Assembly: GCA_024867545.1 (NCBI GenBank)
Contig: JANFNE010000019.1
Span: forward strand, 1,054,001-1,118,000
Length of the DNA: 64,000 bases
Direction of reading: 5' to 3'
From: Phytopythium helicoides
Taxonomy: Eukaryota; Oomycota; Peronosporomycetes; Pythiales; Pythiaceae
Shown: one piece after another, positions 10,959 through 23,549 of the stretch
Numbering within the stretch: position 1 is the first letter of the stretch
Layout of the letters: each line of letters begins with the position of its first letter
Made by a program: the position numbers and the translations under genes
Notes under the pieces: generated by a model
Databases searched by the model: none
The model's input: only the letters and a program-made list of their open reading frames with translations
Told to the model about the DNA's origin: nothing

Positions 10959-12304
10959 ATGAGCCAGGTTTCACGACTCCATGTGGACATTGCGGCTTCC
11001 GAGCTGGACGAGATTTTCCAGCTGATGCATTCGGTGACAAGCGACATCCCGCACACCATCCCGCAGTCCAGTCAAAGCCATGCGCCGGTGCTGCAAGGCA
11101 ACGAAGTTAAGCACAAGACGTTGTTACAGCCTTTGCTTTCACCACCGCTGATGCAGTCGGCAACAGTTGAGGAAAAGAGAGAAAAATCGAGAGGGAAGGA
11201 GCGGCGCAAGTATCGTCGCAGGAAGGTATGTTTGCACAGCGATACGTTGCTTCATATTAGCTTCGTCCAGAGCTCACTCAACGTTGTCGTGATGGTGGTT
11301 TCTTGTCTTCGTAGGAAAAGATGAGTGATCTCCAACGACAGGTAGCGATGCTAGAACATCAATTGCAGCAGTTATCCGCACGCTCCTCATCCGTGATCAA
11401 TGAAGACGCCATTGAAGTAGACATCAAGTCAGGAGGAGACCACGAGCAGCTCCAAACGCAGCTCATCAAACTCGGACTTGTGAAGTCGCGATTACGTAGC
11501 GAGAACACGGAGCTGCGACGACAGTTTCGCGAAGCCTCTCAGCGCACGGTGTTTCTCTCGGATATTTTGAAGACCGAGCACAAGCTGTACTACGCACACT
11601 CGTCGTACTTTCGTCTGTTGAAGCCGCTGTCACGTCATACCTGCTGGGAGTTGAATCGCCAAGCGCTTAAAAGAATGAATGCCTTCGAAGCAGAACTACA
11701 CAGCGTTTCAGCAATCGGCAGCATGGCTGGATGGAAGGGAAAGCGATTTGTGGCCGACAATCTATTCAAGTTCGCGCTGGACAAGACGTTCCATCACGTC
11801 AATCCTCACAAAATACTGTCGGAGTTGTGGTCCAACTTAGTGGACCCTAGGAATCTCGAGAGAATGTACTCGGCTGAGATGAATATGCGCGTGAGACTAG
11901 TTCAGATGGTCGATGAAGACAACTACGTGTTCTTGGAGGAGATGAGATCGGCCGATCCTGGTGACAATGGTGCGCCTGTGAAGATCGCGGTGCTGTTTTC
12001 TCGGTTGAGAACCGCCACGGGTTATCGGATCCATATTATTTATCTCGACCGACAACAAATCGAGATGGAGGACAGATCGACAGGCAAACCGGTGGATATC
12101 GATGGTGAGTTGTGGGTCTCAAGCGAGAAGCTCACGTGGATAGAGCTCGAAGTGATCGACAACGGGACAATCTCCGACAAGTTCCGTGGGATATTCCCCA
12201 CTATTGGCGCGAGCGCATACTTTTGGATGGCCGAGATTGTGTTGGTGTGCTTGCGCGCCGAGATGGTTGGTTTTGGTCGTCGCTTCAGCGTTACGTCGTC
12301 GTAG
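10959..12304 (+). CDS. bZIP transcription factor with START-like domain (gene A, copy 2)
   Basis: 418 residues: exon 1 10959-11225, intron 11226-11314 (89 nt, GTATGT...TTCGTAG), exon 2 11315-12304. Exon 2 protein is identical to copy 1. Exon 1 starts MSQVSRLHVDIAASELDEIF and has His where copy 1 has Asp in LMHSV. The intron is identical to the gene C intron rather than to that of A copy 1, which supports conversion from C. The frame is open upstream to 10758, so a longer N-terminus cannot be excluded; ATG 10959 is preferred because it aligns with ATG 4374 of copy 1, and homology between units stops upstream. Confidence 0.92.
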
Positions 12305-13260
12305 GAGTGTATAGGATCTTGGTGTAAGATTAAAATCAAGCAGCGTGCGCAACAAACGACAGTGATTTGCATTTTCAATGTGAGCGGAGCGTCTGTGGTT
12401 TTCGACTTGGAGGCTAAGTAGTGTCTGTGGACAACTGCACTTGTAGACCTATGTGCAGAAGCTTGCTTGTGTAGTGAAGTATCCTGGTGCATGTGAAGTG
12501 TTTGCTGCTCGATCCATCTCTTTGTTGTGTGCTTGCGGTCGAATGCCGAGTCGAACGAGTTGATGTCGTCGTTGTTTTCGGTGAGTGAGGCGATGAGTGG
12601 GCTTGTAGGTTCTACTCAGTTCTGCTCCCTAGAAAAACTCACTTCGAATGACTAAACTCCGACGTCCTCGAGTGCGAAGTCACAATGACTGTTGATTTTC
12701 CTGACTCCACGTAATGTGGTTGAAAAGATAACGTGCCTGTACAGCACTCGTCCACCACCGGCCGTGTGAGATGCTCGTTCGAGATTCACACTCTCGGTGG
12801 AGGACTACGATAGCTTTTGCTGTTCGTCAAGTTTCGGGGAATCTTTTGATGTCTACAGTGGTGCTGGTTTTTAGTCGAGAGACACACATAGCTCTGTGGT
12901 TTTCAATATTAGCGCGTGCTCCGGGTCTGAGCGTGGTGGTGACTTGGTGTTGTAGGACTTCCTACTATTCCGGCGATCCCCACTGCGCGTTCATGCGTGC
13001 TCTCGGCCTATTGCGCTAGTCGTTATCCGTTTCGCAACCTCCTCGCTCCAGCATATGCTATCGCCTATCCATTCAGCTCTGGTTTCACCGTGTTTACTAT
13101 TCTGCACGGCGCTCCTGGCGCTTGTAAACACTTCGCCCTCGCTTTGGCTTTGGTGTTGAACGTCGTCGTATCGTCTCCAACATTGTCACATGCTCATCAC
13201 CAAGCCTTGATGGTGGCCATTGTTGCTTTGCTTCTACTGTAGTCCAGTCTCGCACAGGAC

Positions 13261-14522
13261 ATGGAGGCGTCCGGATTGACCAAAAACGAACTGCTCGCGT
13301 TCGCGGAGCTGCTTGGAGAAGGCGACTCGAACATTGCCGACACCATCAAAACATCGCCAAGTAGCGAAGAGCTACAACTCACGACAGCAGAGCAAAAGCG
13401 ACAACGAGCGCGCGAGAGAGAGCGGCGCAAATACTACCGCAAGAAGGTGACCATAACGTTATCACACCACTCATCTAGTAGGCATCTAGAGAGAGAACGT
13501 ACTCACTTGTGTGGTTTCACGATTTTACATGGGTCACGTGACAGGGAAGACTCGCTGATCTGCACCGCCAAGTCGCGACGCTCGAGCGCCAGTTAGAGGA
13601 ATTGTCTTCTCATCGCTCGACCATTCACGACACGGAAGGCAGTGGACCTTCAAGAACAGCCAAAGATCTCAAAACACAATTGATCGAGGTGAAGAATGCC
13701 AAGTCCCAACTCCGGAGCGAGAACACTCAACTGCGACGACAATTCCGAGAGGCCTCGCAGCGCGCTGCTCTGCTCTACGATTTGCTGAGAGCCGAGCAAA
13801 AGCTCTACCACGTCCATGAGTCACATTTTCGTCTACTGACTCCTTTGTCACATGACACGCATCAAGTGATTCACAGAAGTGCCATCCACCGTATCAACGC
13901 GTTTGATACGATGATTCCGGAAGCGTACAAGGTCGGGGCTGTGGCTGGTTGGCGCGGAACTCGGTTTATCGATGGCGGTTTATTCAAATTCTCGCTCGAG
14001 AAGACGTACAAGGTCATGAATGCGGAGGCTGTGTGGCATCGCTTATGGACTCTGATGACCGATCCCGATCAGCTTCGGCGCACGTTTCCTCCCGCGATGG
14101 ATATGCAGATTCGACTCGTACAGAAGTTTGATGACGACAATTACGTCTTCCTGGAAGAGATGCGATCTGTGGATCCAGCTGACAAGGGAGCACCCGTCAA
14201 GTCTGCGATTCTCATTTCAAGACATCGCGTGGGATCTAGTTACCGCATTTACTTGCAGAACCTGGACCGATGGCAGATTGAGATGGTGGACAATACGAGC
14301 GGGGACCCAGTGGAGCTGACTCGAGAGATGTGGTTGTCGAGCGACCAGCTCGTGTGGATGGAACAGAGAGATACGGGTTTTGGCGTCCATCAGACGAAAT
14401 TCTGTGGTATGATGCCAACGATCGGCGCGCACTTGTACTTTTGGATGGCCGAGATTGTGATGGTGACTCTTCGAACAGAGGTCGAGGTGCTTGGCCATCG
14501 CTTCTCCGTGGTGTCGGATTGA
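13261..14522 (+). CDS. bZIP transcription factor with START-like domain (gene B, copy 2)
   Basis: Exons 13261-13446 and 13545-14522 (98-nt intron), 387 residues, identical in protein to copy 3. Relative to copy 1 it has Thr-His-Gln-Val for Ala-His-Arg-Ala after LTPLSHD, Ala and Met in the INAFDTMI segment, FKFSL for FKFAL and DMQIRL for DMRIRL. All domains and the intron position are as in copy 1. Confidence 0.92.
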
Positions 14523-14625
14523 AACGATGTCATGTCGGCATGTGTTAGTAGCTATTGCACTTCGAAGATAACAGAATTGATCAAAGTCAATATTGCGTTC
14601 GATTGACACGTCCGTCCATTAAATA

Positions 14626-15946
14626 TCAACTCGACCGAACTGAGAAGCGCGTTCCAAGTAGTCTCATCTCGCTGCGTATGCTGATCAGCATAATCTCTGT
14701 CATCCAGAAGTAGGAGCTCACGCCGATCGTTGGTACAATTCCGTGAAATCTGCATGAGAACGCATGCTCCCAAGCTCGTCCAGCTCCACCCATACGAGTT
14801 GCTCGTTCTGGATCCACAACTCCTGATGGAGGTCCACGGGTTCACCTGTGAACCTTTCCTGCATCTCGATCTGTTGTTTGGTGAGGTTCTGCTGTATCAT
14901 TCGATATCCGGTGGTGGTTTTGAACCGAGAGACGAGTAGTGCAGATTTCACGAGAGCTCCGTTGTCACCCGGGTCTGTTGATGCCATCTCCTTCAGAAAG
15001 ACGCAGTTGTCGTCATCAACCTTCTGAACTAGTCGCGCACGCAAATTCATTGCTGCGGAATAGACTGGTTCGACACTCGTTGGATCCATCATATGCGACC
15101 ATGTGCGAGCTGCTGCGAATTCCAAACTTGTGTGGTGGAACGTCTTGTCCAGAGCAAACTTGAATAAACCGCAGTCAACAAATCGACGACTTTGCCACCC
15201 GCGACAGATCCAGTTGGTCTTGCTGTGGATATCTGTGTTTCGAACGCGTAGATCTTCTGGAGTGCGACGCTGTTGATATTGGAGCATGTTTGGAGCGAAA
15301 GCGGCTTCAACAAACGAAAGTACGACGAGTGTGCGTAGTACAGCTTGTGCTCGGTCTTCAAAATATCCGAGAGAAACACCGTGCGCTGAGAGGCTTCGCG
15401 AAACTGTCGTCGCAGCTCCGTGTTCTCGCTACGTAATCGCGACTTCACAAGTCCGAGTTTGATGAGCTGCGTTTGGAGCTGCTCGTGGTCTCCTCCTGAC
15501 TTGATGTCTACTTCAATGGCGTCTTCATTGATCACGGATGAGGAGCGTGCTGATAACTGCTGCAATTGATGTTCTAGCGTCGCTACCTGTCGTTGGAGAT
15601 CGCTCATCTTTTCCTACGAAGACAAGAAACCACCATCACGACAACGTTGAGTGAGCTCTGGACGAAGCTAATATGAAGCAACGTATCGCTGTGCAAACAT
15701 ACCTTCCTGCGACGATACTTGCGCCGATCCCTCTGTCTCAATGTCTCTTTCTTCTGCTCTTCTGTGTTCGACTGCATCATCGTCTTGGGTTTGTTTTCAC
15801 TGACTTGGATGGAGGAGTTGACAAATTCGAGCCGCCCATTGTCTTGACTGTGTGGGGATTTCATTGGCCCCCGAACGCACCAACTCGAAAAGCTCGTCTA
15901 GTTCTGAGTCCGCGAAGTCGAGTGGGAGGTCTCGAAGCGTGCTTAT
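14626..15946 (-). pseudogene. Decayed bZIP/START-like gene (gene C, copy 2)
   Basis: Same lesions as copy 1 (start ATA at 15946-15944, shift before the basic region, missing base in the Ala-Gly-Trp landmark, shift near the 3' end) but without the compensating extra base. The reading frame from ATG 15864 through the intron (15702-15614) therefore ends at 15089, giving about 228 residues: basic region, zipper and a broken C-terminal domain. The remainder of the domain (14718-15210) is readable only in another frame. Confidence 0.82.
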
Positions 15947-16072
15947 TGGAGCCACAACGTGTCTTCACAAGTCTGCCGCAAGTCAGAACGTGTGGAGTTG
16001 AGCGTAAACTCGAGTGAGGCTTGGCTTATCCATAGGAATGGGTGGGAAGGGAGGGTATTACTCGTGTCGGTT

Positions 16073-17426
16073 ATGCGATAATCAGATCCTCATCATATTA
16101 TTTTGGGGCAGAGATTACCTGGGTATGAAAAGCACACCTCACAATGGAAAGGATTCGTGGTGGCGCGCTTCACAATGCATTGTTCGTGAATTTCGAAAGC
16201 TCAAGCAGCTCTGAAAGCAACTGGTGAGGTAACCTTCAGTGAGCAGCGGTGTGGCTAGGAGTGTGGGGTCTTGACGCTCTTTCGTCGAGAGTGACAACTC
16301 GAGTATGTCGAGCGCATTCTTGGTCATGAATGTTCGTCGTCATATCGCTCGAGATTTTACACTGCGTACGCGCACAGTCCGAGAGTTCCCTCGAGTTGGC
16401 CAGTGGTGATCTCGTCAAGTGCGTCTACGACCGCTTCTGGCGACGTGGTGGGCGTTTGGTGCTGGTGGGACTCTCTAGAGGAAGCTTACCGTTCTCCGGC
16501 AGCACGAGCTGTACGTCAATCGGCACTTTCAGATCTTTGTCCGTGTCCAACGGCGGTGAAAAGACCGGCGGCTGTGTAAGTGTACTGGGAGGTGAAGCTC
16601 ATCGACCGCCGTATCGTCGGTGTGTGTCTGTGTGTATAGAGTGGTGTGAGCTCGACCACGAGCTGCTTGTATTCGTGGCGACCTGGTGCGGTGATCTTGT
16701 CGAGTCGATCTACTTGTAGTGTCTTTGCCTTACCGGTGGGGTCGTGGTTTGCGGACAGTGATTGCGTGGGTGTGTTTGGGCAGATTCAGCTACTCTCGTG
16801 GTTTTGCCGCGTGTAATCTCACCCACCAAGACCTCCGCTGCGCTTCTTGATGATCGAGCGGAAAATTCTTGGTGGGTTGGTTGCTGTGATGGGCGATCGC
16901 GATCAAAGTCATCGTGAGATCCATCGTGCGCTAGCCAATGGTAGGCAGCAATGAACGTAAATATATCTAGTGCAGAACCCGCCAATGCCATTCGAGTTAC
17001 TCGCCAATCCTGCGCGCAACAGTTTGGCATCGGAGGCGCTGCAATTCATCATTTGTGTCAGACGTCATGACCCAACACCGAAAGAAATAGCTTGCCACTC
17101 GCTCATGTCGTCATCTATTGGATACCAACCATTTTTGGACTACTATACGAAGCACATTGATGAATTCAGAAGCGCATCAATCGCTTTCGCTCACCGAAAC
17201 AACTCACAATAGACCGAATGACAGGCAGTTGTTTAGCGCAATCCTGGGCCATTTGTTTTTACTAGATGCTGTCATTGACAGCATCTTTCGTTTGTGAACC
17301 TCCAGATGTTGCTGGAGGATCGTACATGAGCAGGGTTTAGTGGCAACTATTACTGAATGTATTGCTGTGTGCATGCAGTCCGCTCTTCGGCCGTCCACAG
17401 TTCGCTGCCTCCTGGCTCAGACGGCT
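16073..17426. other. Spacer of tandem unit (copy 2 to copy 3)
   Basis: Same sequence as 9490-10844; no gene seen. Contains the two short palindromes at 17265-17318. Confidence 0.5.
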
Positions 17427-17540
17427 ACCACTCCCTTCCTATCCCAAGCTGGCGCGCTCGAGTTCAGAGTCTCCGCAGACCCCAACGCACCCTCACGCAC
17501 TGGCGACTATTGCAGAAGCATTCGGACCGTTCCGGCCACG

Positions 17541-18886
17541 ATGAGCCAGGTTTCACGACTCCATGTGGACATTGCGGCTTCCGAGCTGGACGAGATTTTC
17601 CAGCTGATGCATTCGGTGACAAGCGACATCCCGCACACCATCCCGCAGTCCAGTCAAAGCCATGCGCCGGTGCTGCAAGGCAACGAAGTTAAGCACAAGA
17701 CGTTGTTACAGCCTTTGCTTTCACCACCGCTGATGCAGTCGGCAACAGTTGAGGAAAAGAGAGAAAAATCGAGAGGGAAGGAGCGGCGCAAGTATCGTCG
17801 CAGGAAGGTATGTTTGCACAGCGATACGTTGCTTCATATTAGCTTCGTCCAGAGCTCACTCAACGTTGTCGTGATGGTGGTTTCTTGTCTTCGTAGGAAA
17901 AGATGAGTGATCTCCAACGACAGGTAGCGATGCTAGAACATCAATTGCAGCAGTTATCCGCACGCTCCTCATCCGTGATCAATGAAGACGCCATTGAAGT
18001 AGACATCAAGTCAGGAGGAGACCACGAGCAGCTCCAAACGCAGCTCATCAAACTCGGACTTGTGAAGTCGCGATTACGTAGCGAGAACACGGAGCTGCGA
18101 CGACAGTTTCGCGAAGCCTCTCAGCGCACGGTGTTTCTCTCGGATATTTTGAAGACCGAGCACAAGCTGTACTACGCACACTCGTCGTACTTTCGTCTGT
18201 TGAAGCCGCTGTCACGTCATACCTGCTGGGAGTTGAATCGCCAAGCGCTTAAAAGAATGAATGCCTTCGAAGCAGAACTACACAGCGTTTCAGCAATCGG
18301 CAGCATGGCTGGATGGAAGGGAAAGCGATTTGTGGCCGACAATCTATTCAAGTTCGCGCTGGACAAGACGTTCCATCACGTCAATCCTCACAAAATACTG
18401 TCGGAGTTGTGGTCCAACTTAGTGGACCCTAGGAATCTCGAGAGAATGTACTCGGCTGAGATGAATATGCGCGTGAGACTAGTTCAGATGGTCGATGAAG
18501 ACAACTACGTGTTCTTGGAGGAGATGAGATCGGCCGATCCTGGTGACAATGGTGCGCCTGTGAAGATCGCGGTGCTGTTTTCTCGGTTGAGAACCGCCAC
18601 GGGTTATCGGATCCATATTATTTATCTCGACCGACAACAAATCGAGATGGAGGACAGATCGACAGGCAAACCGGTGGATATCGATGGTGAGTTGTGGGTC
18701 TCAAGCGAGAAGCTCACGTGGATAGAGCTCGAAGTGATCGACAACGGGACAATCTCCGACAAGTTCCGTGGGATATTCCCCACTATTGGCGCGAGCGCAT
18801 ACTTTTGGATGGCCGAGATTGTGTTGGTGTGCTTGCGCGCCGAGATGGTTGGTTTTGGTCGTCGCTTCAGCGTTACGTCGTCGTAG
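17541..18886 (+). CDS. bZIP transcription factor with START-like domain (gene A, copy 3)
   Basis: Exons 17541-17807 and 17897-18886 with an 89-nt intron; 418 residues identical to copy 2. Acidic N-terminus, basic region SRGKERRKYRRRK, zipper and C-terminal domain are all intact. Confidence 0.92.
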
Positions 18887-19842
18887 GAGTGTATAGGATC
18901 TTGGTGTAAGATTAAAATCAAGCAGCGTGCGCAACAAACGACAGTGATTTGCATTTTCAATGTGAGCGGAGCGTCTGTGGTTTTCGACTTGGAGGCTAAG
19001 TAGTGTCTGTGGACAACTGCACTTGTAGACCTATGTGCAGAAGCTTGCTTGTGTAGTGAAGTATCCTGGTGCATGTGAAGTGTTTGCTGCTCGATCCATC
19101 TCTTTGTTGTGTGCTTGCGGTCGAATGCCGAGTCGAACGAGTTGATGTCGTCGTTGTTTTCGGTGAGTGAGGCGATGAGTGGGCTTGTAGGTTCTACTCA
19201 GTTCTGCTCCCTAGAAAAACTCACTTCGAATGACTAAACTCCGACGTCCTCGAGTGCGAAGTCACAATGACTGTTGATTTTCCTGACTCCACGTAATGTG
19301 GTTGAAAAGATAACGTGCCTGTACAGCACTCGTCCACCACCGGCCGTGTGAGATGCTCGTTCGAGATTCACACTCTCGGTGGAGGACTACGATAGCTTTT
19401 GCTGTTCGTCAAGTTTCGGGGAATCTTTTGATGTCTACAGTGGTGCTGGTTTTTAGTCGAGAGACACACATAGCTCTGTGGTTTTCAATATTAGCGCGTG
19501 CTCCGGGTCTGAGCGTGGTGGTGACTTGGTGTTGTAGGACTTCCTACTATTCCGGCGATCCCCACTGCGCGTTCATGCGTGCTCTCGGCCTATTGCGCTA
19601 GTCGTTATCCGTTTCGCAACCTCCTCGCTCCAGCATATGCTATCGCCTATCCATTCAGCTCTGGTTTCACCGTGTTTACTATTCTGCACGGCGCTCCTGG
19701 CGCTTGTAAACACTTCGCCCTCGCTTTGGCTTTGGTGTTGAACGTCGTCGTATCGTCTCCAACATTGTCACATGCTCATCACCAAGCCTTGATGGTGGCC
19801 ATTGTTGCTTTGCTTCTACTGTAGTCCAGTCTCGCACAGGAC

Positions 19843-21104
19843 ATGGAGGCGTCCGGATTGACCAAAAACGAACTGCTCGCGTTCGCGGAGCTGCTTGGAG
19901 AAGGCGACTCGAACATTGCCGACACCATCAAAACATCGCCAAGTAGCGAAGAGCTACAACTCACGACAGCAGAGCAAAAGCGACAACGAGCGCGCGAGAG
20001 AGAGCGGCGCAAATACTACCGCAAGAAGGTGACCATAACGTTATCACACCACTCATCTAGTAGGCATCTAGAGAGAGAACGTACTCACTTGTGTGGTTTC
20101 ACGATTTTACATGGGTCACGTGACAGGGAAGACTCGCTGATCTGCACCGCCAAGTCGCGACGCTCGAGCGCCAGTTAGAGGAATTGTCTTCTCATCGCTC
20201 GACCATTCACGACACGGAAGGCAGTGGACCTTCAAGAACAGCCAAAGATCTCAAAACACAATTGATCGAGGTGAAGAATGCCAAGTCCCAACTCCGGAGC
20301 GAGAACACTCAACTGCGACGACAATTCCGAGAGGCCTCGCAGCGCGCTGCTCTGCTCTACGATTTGCTGAGAGCCGAGCAAAAGCTCTACCACGTCCATG
20401 AGTCACATTTTCGTCTACTGACTCCTTTGTCACATGACACGCATCAAGTGATTCACAGAAGTGCCATCCACCGTATCAACGCGTTTGATACGATGATTCC
20501 GGAAGCGTACAAGGTCGGGGCTGTGGCTGGTTGGCGCGGAACTCGGTTTATCGATGGCGGTTTATTCAAATTCTCGCTCGAGAAGACGTACAAGGTCATG
20601 AATGCGGAGGCTGTGTGGCATCGCTTATGGACTCTGATGACCGATCCCGATCAGCTTCGGCGCACGTTTCCTCCCGCGATGGATATGCAGATTCGACTCG
20701 TACAGAAGTTTGATGACGACAATTACGTCTTCCTGGAAGAGATGCGATCTGTGGATCCAGCTGACAAGGGAGCACCCGTCAAGTCTGCGATTCTCATTTC
20801 AAGACATCGCGTGGGATCTAGTTACCGCATTTACTTGCAGAACCTGGACCGATGGCAGATTGAGATGGTGGACAATACGAGCGGGGACCCAGTGGAGCTG
20901 ACTCGAGAGATGTGGTTGTCGAGCGACCAGCTCGTGTGGATGGAACAGAGAGATACGGGTTTTGGCGTCCATCAGACGAAATTCTGTGGTATGATGCCAA
21001 CGATCGGCGCGCACTTGTACTTTTGGATGGCCGAGATTGTGATGGTGACTCTTCGAACAGAGGTCGAGGTGCTTGGCCATCGCTTCTCCGTGGTGTCGGA
21101 TTGA
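19843..21104 (+). CDS. bZIP transcription factor with START-like domain (gene B, copy 3)
   Basis: Exons 19843-20028 and 20127-21104, 387 residues, identical to copy 2. The conserved intron again separates RRKYYRKK from the zipper. Confidence 0.92.
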
Positions 21105-21209
21105 AACGATGTCATGTCGGCATGTGTTAGTAGCTATTGCACTTCGAAGATAACAGAATTGATCAAAGGATCAATATTGCGTTCGATTGACACGTCCGTC
21201 CATTAAATA

Positions 21210-22530
21210 TCAACTCGACCGAACTGAGAAGCGCGTTCCAAGTAGTCTCATCTCGCTGCGTATGCTGATCAGCATAATCTCTGTCATCCAGAAGTAGGAG
21301 CTCACGCCGATCGTTGGTACAATTCCGTGAAATCTGCATGAGAACGCATGCTCCCAAGCTCGTCCAGCTCCACCCATACGAGTTGCTCGTTCTGGATCCA
21401 CAACTCCTGATGGAGGTCCACGGGTTCACCTGTGAACCTTTCCTGCATCTCGATCTGTTGTTTGGTGAGGTTCTGCTGTATCATTCGATATCCGGTGGTG
21501 GTTTTGAACCGAGAGACGAGTAGTGCAGATTTCACGAGAGCTCCGTTGTCACCCGGGTCTGTTGATGCCATCTCCTTCAGAAAGACGCAGTTGTCGTCAT
21601 CAACCTTCTGAACTAGTCGCGCACGCAAATTCATTGCTGCGGAATAGACTGGTTCGACACTCGTTGGATCCATCATATGCGACCATGTGCGAGCTGCTGC
21701 GAATTCCAAACTTGTGTGGTGGAACGTCTTGTCCAGAGCAAACTTGAATAAACCGCAGTCAACAAATCGACGACTTTGCCACCCGCGACAGATCCAGTTG
21801 GTCTTGCTGTGGATATCTGTGTTTCGAACGCGTAGATCTTCTGGAGTGCGACGCTGTTGATATTGGAGCATGTTTGGAGCGAAAGCGGCTTCAACAAACG
21901 AAAGTACGACGAGTGTGCGTAGTACAGCTTGTGCTCGGTCTTCAAAATATCCGAGAGAAACACCGTGCGCTGAGAGGCTTCGCGAAACTGTCGTCGCAGC
22001 TCCGTGTTCTCGCTACGTAATCGCGACTTCACAAGTCCGAGTTTGATGAGCTGCGTTTGGAGCTGCTCGTGGTCTCCTCCTGACTTGATGTCTACTTCAA
22101 TGGCGTCTTCATTGATCACGGATGAGGAGCGTGCGGATAACTGCTGCAATTGATGTTCTAGCGTCGCTACCTGTCGTTGGAGATCGCTCATCTTTTCCTA
22201 CGAAGACAAGAAACCACCATCACGACAACGTTGAGTGAGCTCTGGACGAAGCTAATATGAAGCAACGTATCGCTGTGCAAACATACCTTCCTGCGACGAT
22301 ACTTGCGCCGATCCCTCTGTCTCAATGTCTCTTTCTTCTGCTCTTCTGTGTTCGACTGCATCATCGTCTTGGGTTTGTTTTCACTGACTTGGATGGAGGA
22401 GTTGACAAATTTGAGCCGCCCATTGTCTTGACTGTGTGGAGATTTCATTGGCCCCCGAACGCACCAACTCGAAAAGCTCGTCTAGTTCTGAGTCCGCGAA
22501 GTCGAGTGGGAGGTCTCGAAGCGTGCTCAT
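21210..22530 (-). pseudogene. Decayed bZIP/START-like gene (gene C, copy 3)
   Basis: The only copy that keeps the ancestral start: ATG at 22530 opens the frame of the acidic motif DLPLDFADSELDELFELV. The downstream lesions remain: the basic region is in a different frame from this start, a base is missing in the Ala-Gly-Trp landmark near 21788, and the last segment is shifted near 21354. From ATG 22448 a truncated bZIP of about 228 residues can be read through the intron (22286-22198) to 21673. It is the least decayed copy at its 5' end and so informs the ancestral structure. Confidence 0.82.
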
Positions 22531-22655
22531 TGGAGCCACAACGTGTCTTCACAAGTCTGCCGCAAGTCAGAACGTGTGGAGTTGAGCGTAAACTCGAGTG
22601 AGGCTTGGCTTATCCATAGGAATGGGTGGGAAGGGAGGGAATTACTCGTATCAGT

Positions 22656-23549
22656 TGTTCGATGCGGTATCTCGTTCCCCGTGCTGAGACTGTTGGGATG
22701 GGATCAACAAATGGTTACCTGGCTGTGAGGAACCCAGCTGGCCAAACCTCACAATGCAATGGATTCGTGATTTGGAAGGACGTGCGCGCTCCACAGTGAT
22801 ATGCCCGTCAATATCGTTCGCTCTAGCAGCGGTTGCAAGGAGAACATTGCTCGGCGAGCAATGCTGGCGAGTTGGCATCAACGAGTGGCGCTGTTGACAT
22901 GCGGGTAGAACAGAGGCGCAAAAATCGGCATGTCCTTGTGGAGGCTTGAAGACGATACTTTGCGATTCAATAAGGTCGTGTGCAAGGCGTTGCCGCGACT
23001 GCGAGCTGAAAAGGTCAAAGAAAGTCTTGGCAGCGCCGCTCCTGCTCGTCTTCATCACCATCGTCTTCTTCGTCGAAAGAATCCGGCTGCTTGGAGTAGC
23101 TGCGGTTATGTCGTAAGACACGACGTTGGGAACCAAGGGGTTTAATTCGTTTTGATCGAACAGCTCACGTGGGCGAAACTCACGTTCTGGATGTCGGCGA
23201 TTATCGAGGTGCGTACGTATCCGATCGAGTCGAGAAGCACCTAACTACAATGTGCGGTGGTCGAACACGTGATCTCCACCCGATCAGACGACACGACTTC
23301 GCCTAAATGTAGGCGTTTTATGCCTTTATCCTAGTTTTTTAAACGTATTTTGGACAAAAAAAGGTTTTAGGGTTCTGAAACAACCGAAAAGCCTAGCTTG
23401 CAGAAATATCATATATTTTGTCTTCCCGGATTTGCCAGCACAGACTCCCTCCCAAGCTCCCGTTGAGCCTCCAGCTCCCGACGGAGTCCCCCAACTCCCT
23501 CCTGGACACCGCAGCGGTCGTCATAGAGCGAATTGACTCCTGTCAACAG
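22656..23549. other. Intergenic region upstream of gene E
   Basis: No gene recognised. An AT-rich patch with T and A runs at about 23310-23410 stands out from the otherwise GC-rich surroundings and lies 140-240 bp before the start of gene E; it may be promoter DNA (inference). Confidence 0.45.

Larger units (their letters stand above)
10845..17426. repeat. Tandem unit copy 2
   Basis: Second unit, containing genes A2, B2, C2 and spacer. Compared with copy 3 it differs only by a handful of bases, for example a 2-bp deletion near 14588 (AAAGTCAAT versus AAAGGATCAAT in copies 1 and 3) and ATA instead of ATG at the gene C start. Confidence 0.9.
17427..22655. repeat. Tandem unit copy 3 (lacks the spacer)
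   Basis: Third unit with genes A3, B3 and C3. Homology to the other copies fades at 22630-22655 (GGGAGGGAATTACTCGTATCAG versus GGGAGGGTATTACTCGTGTCGG), so the array ends after 2.8 units. Confidence 0.9.
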
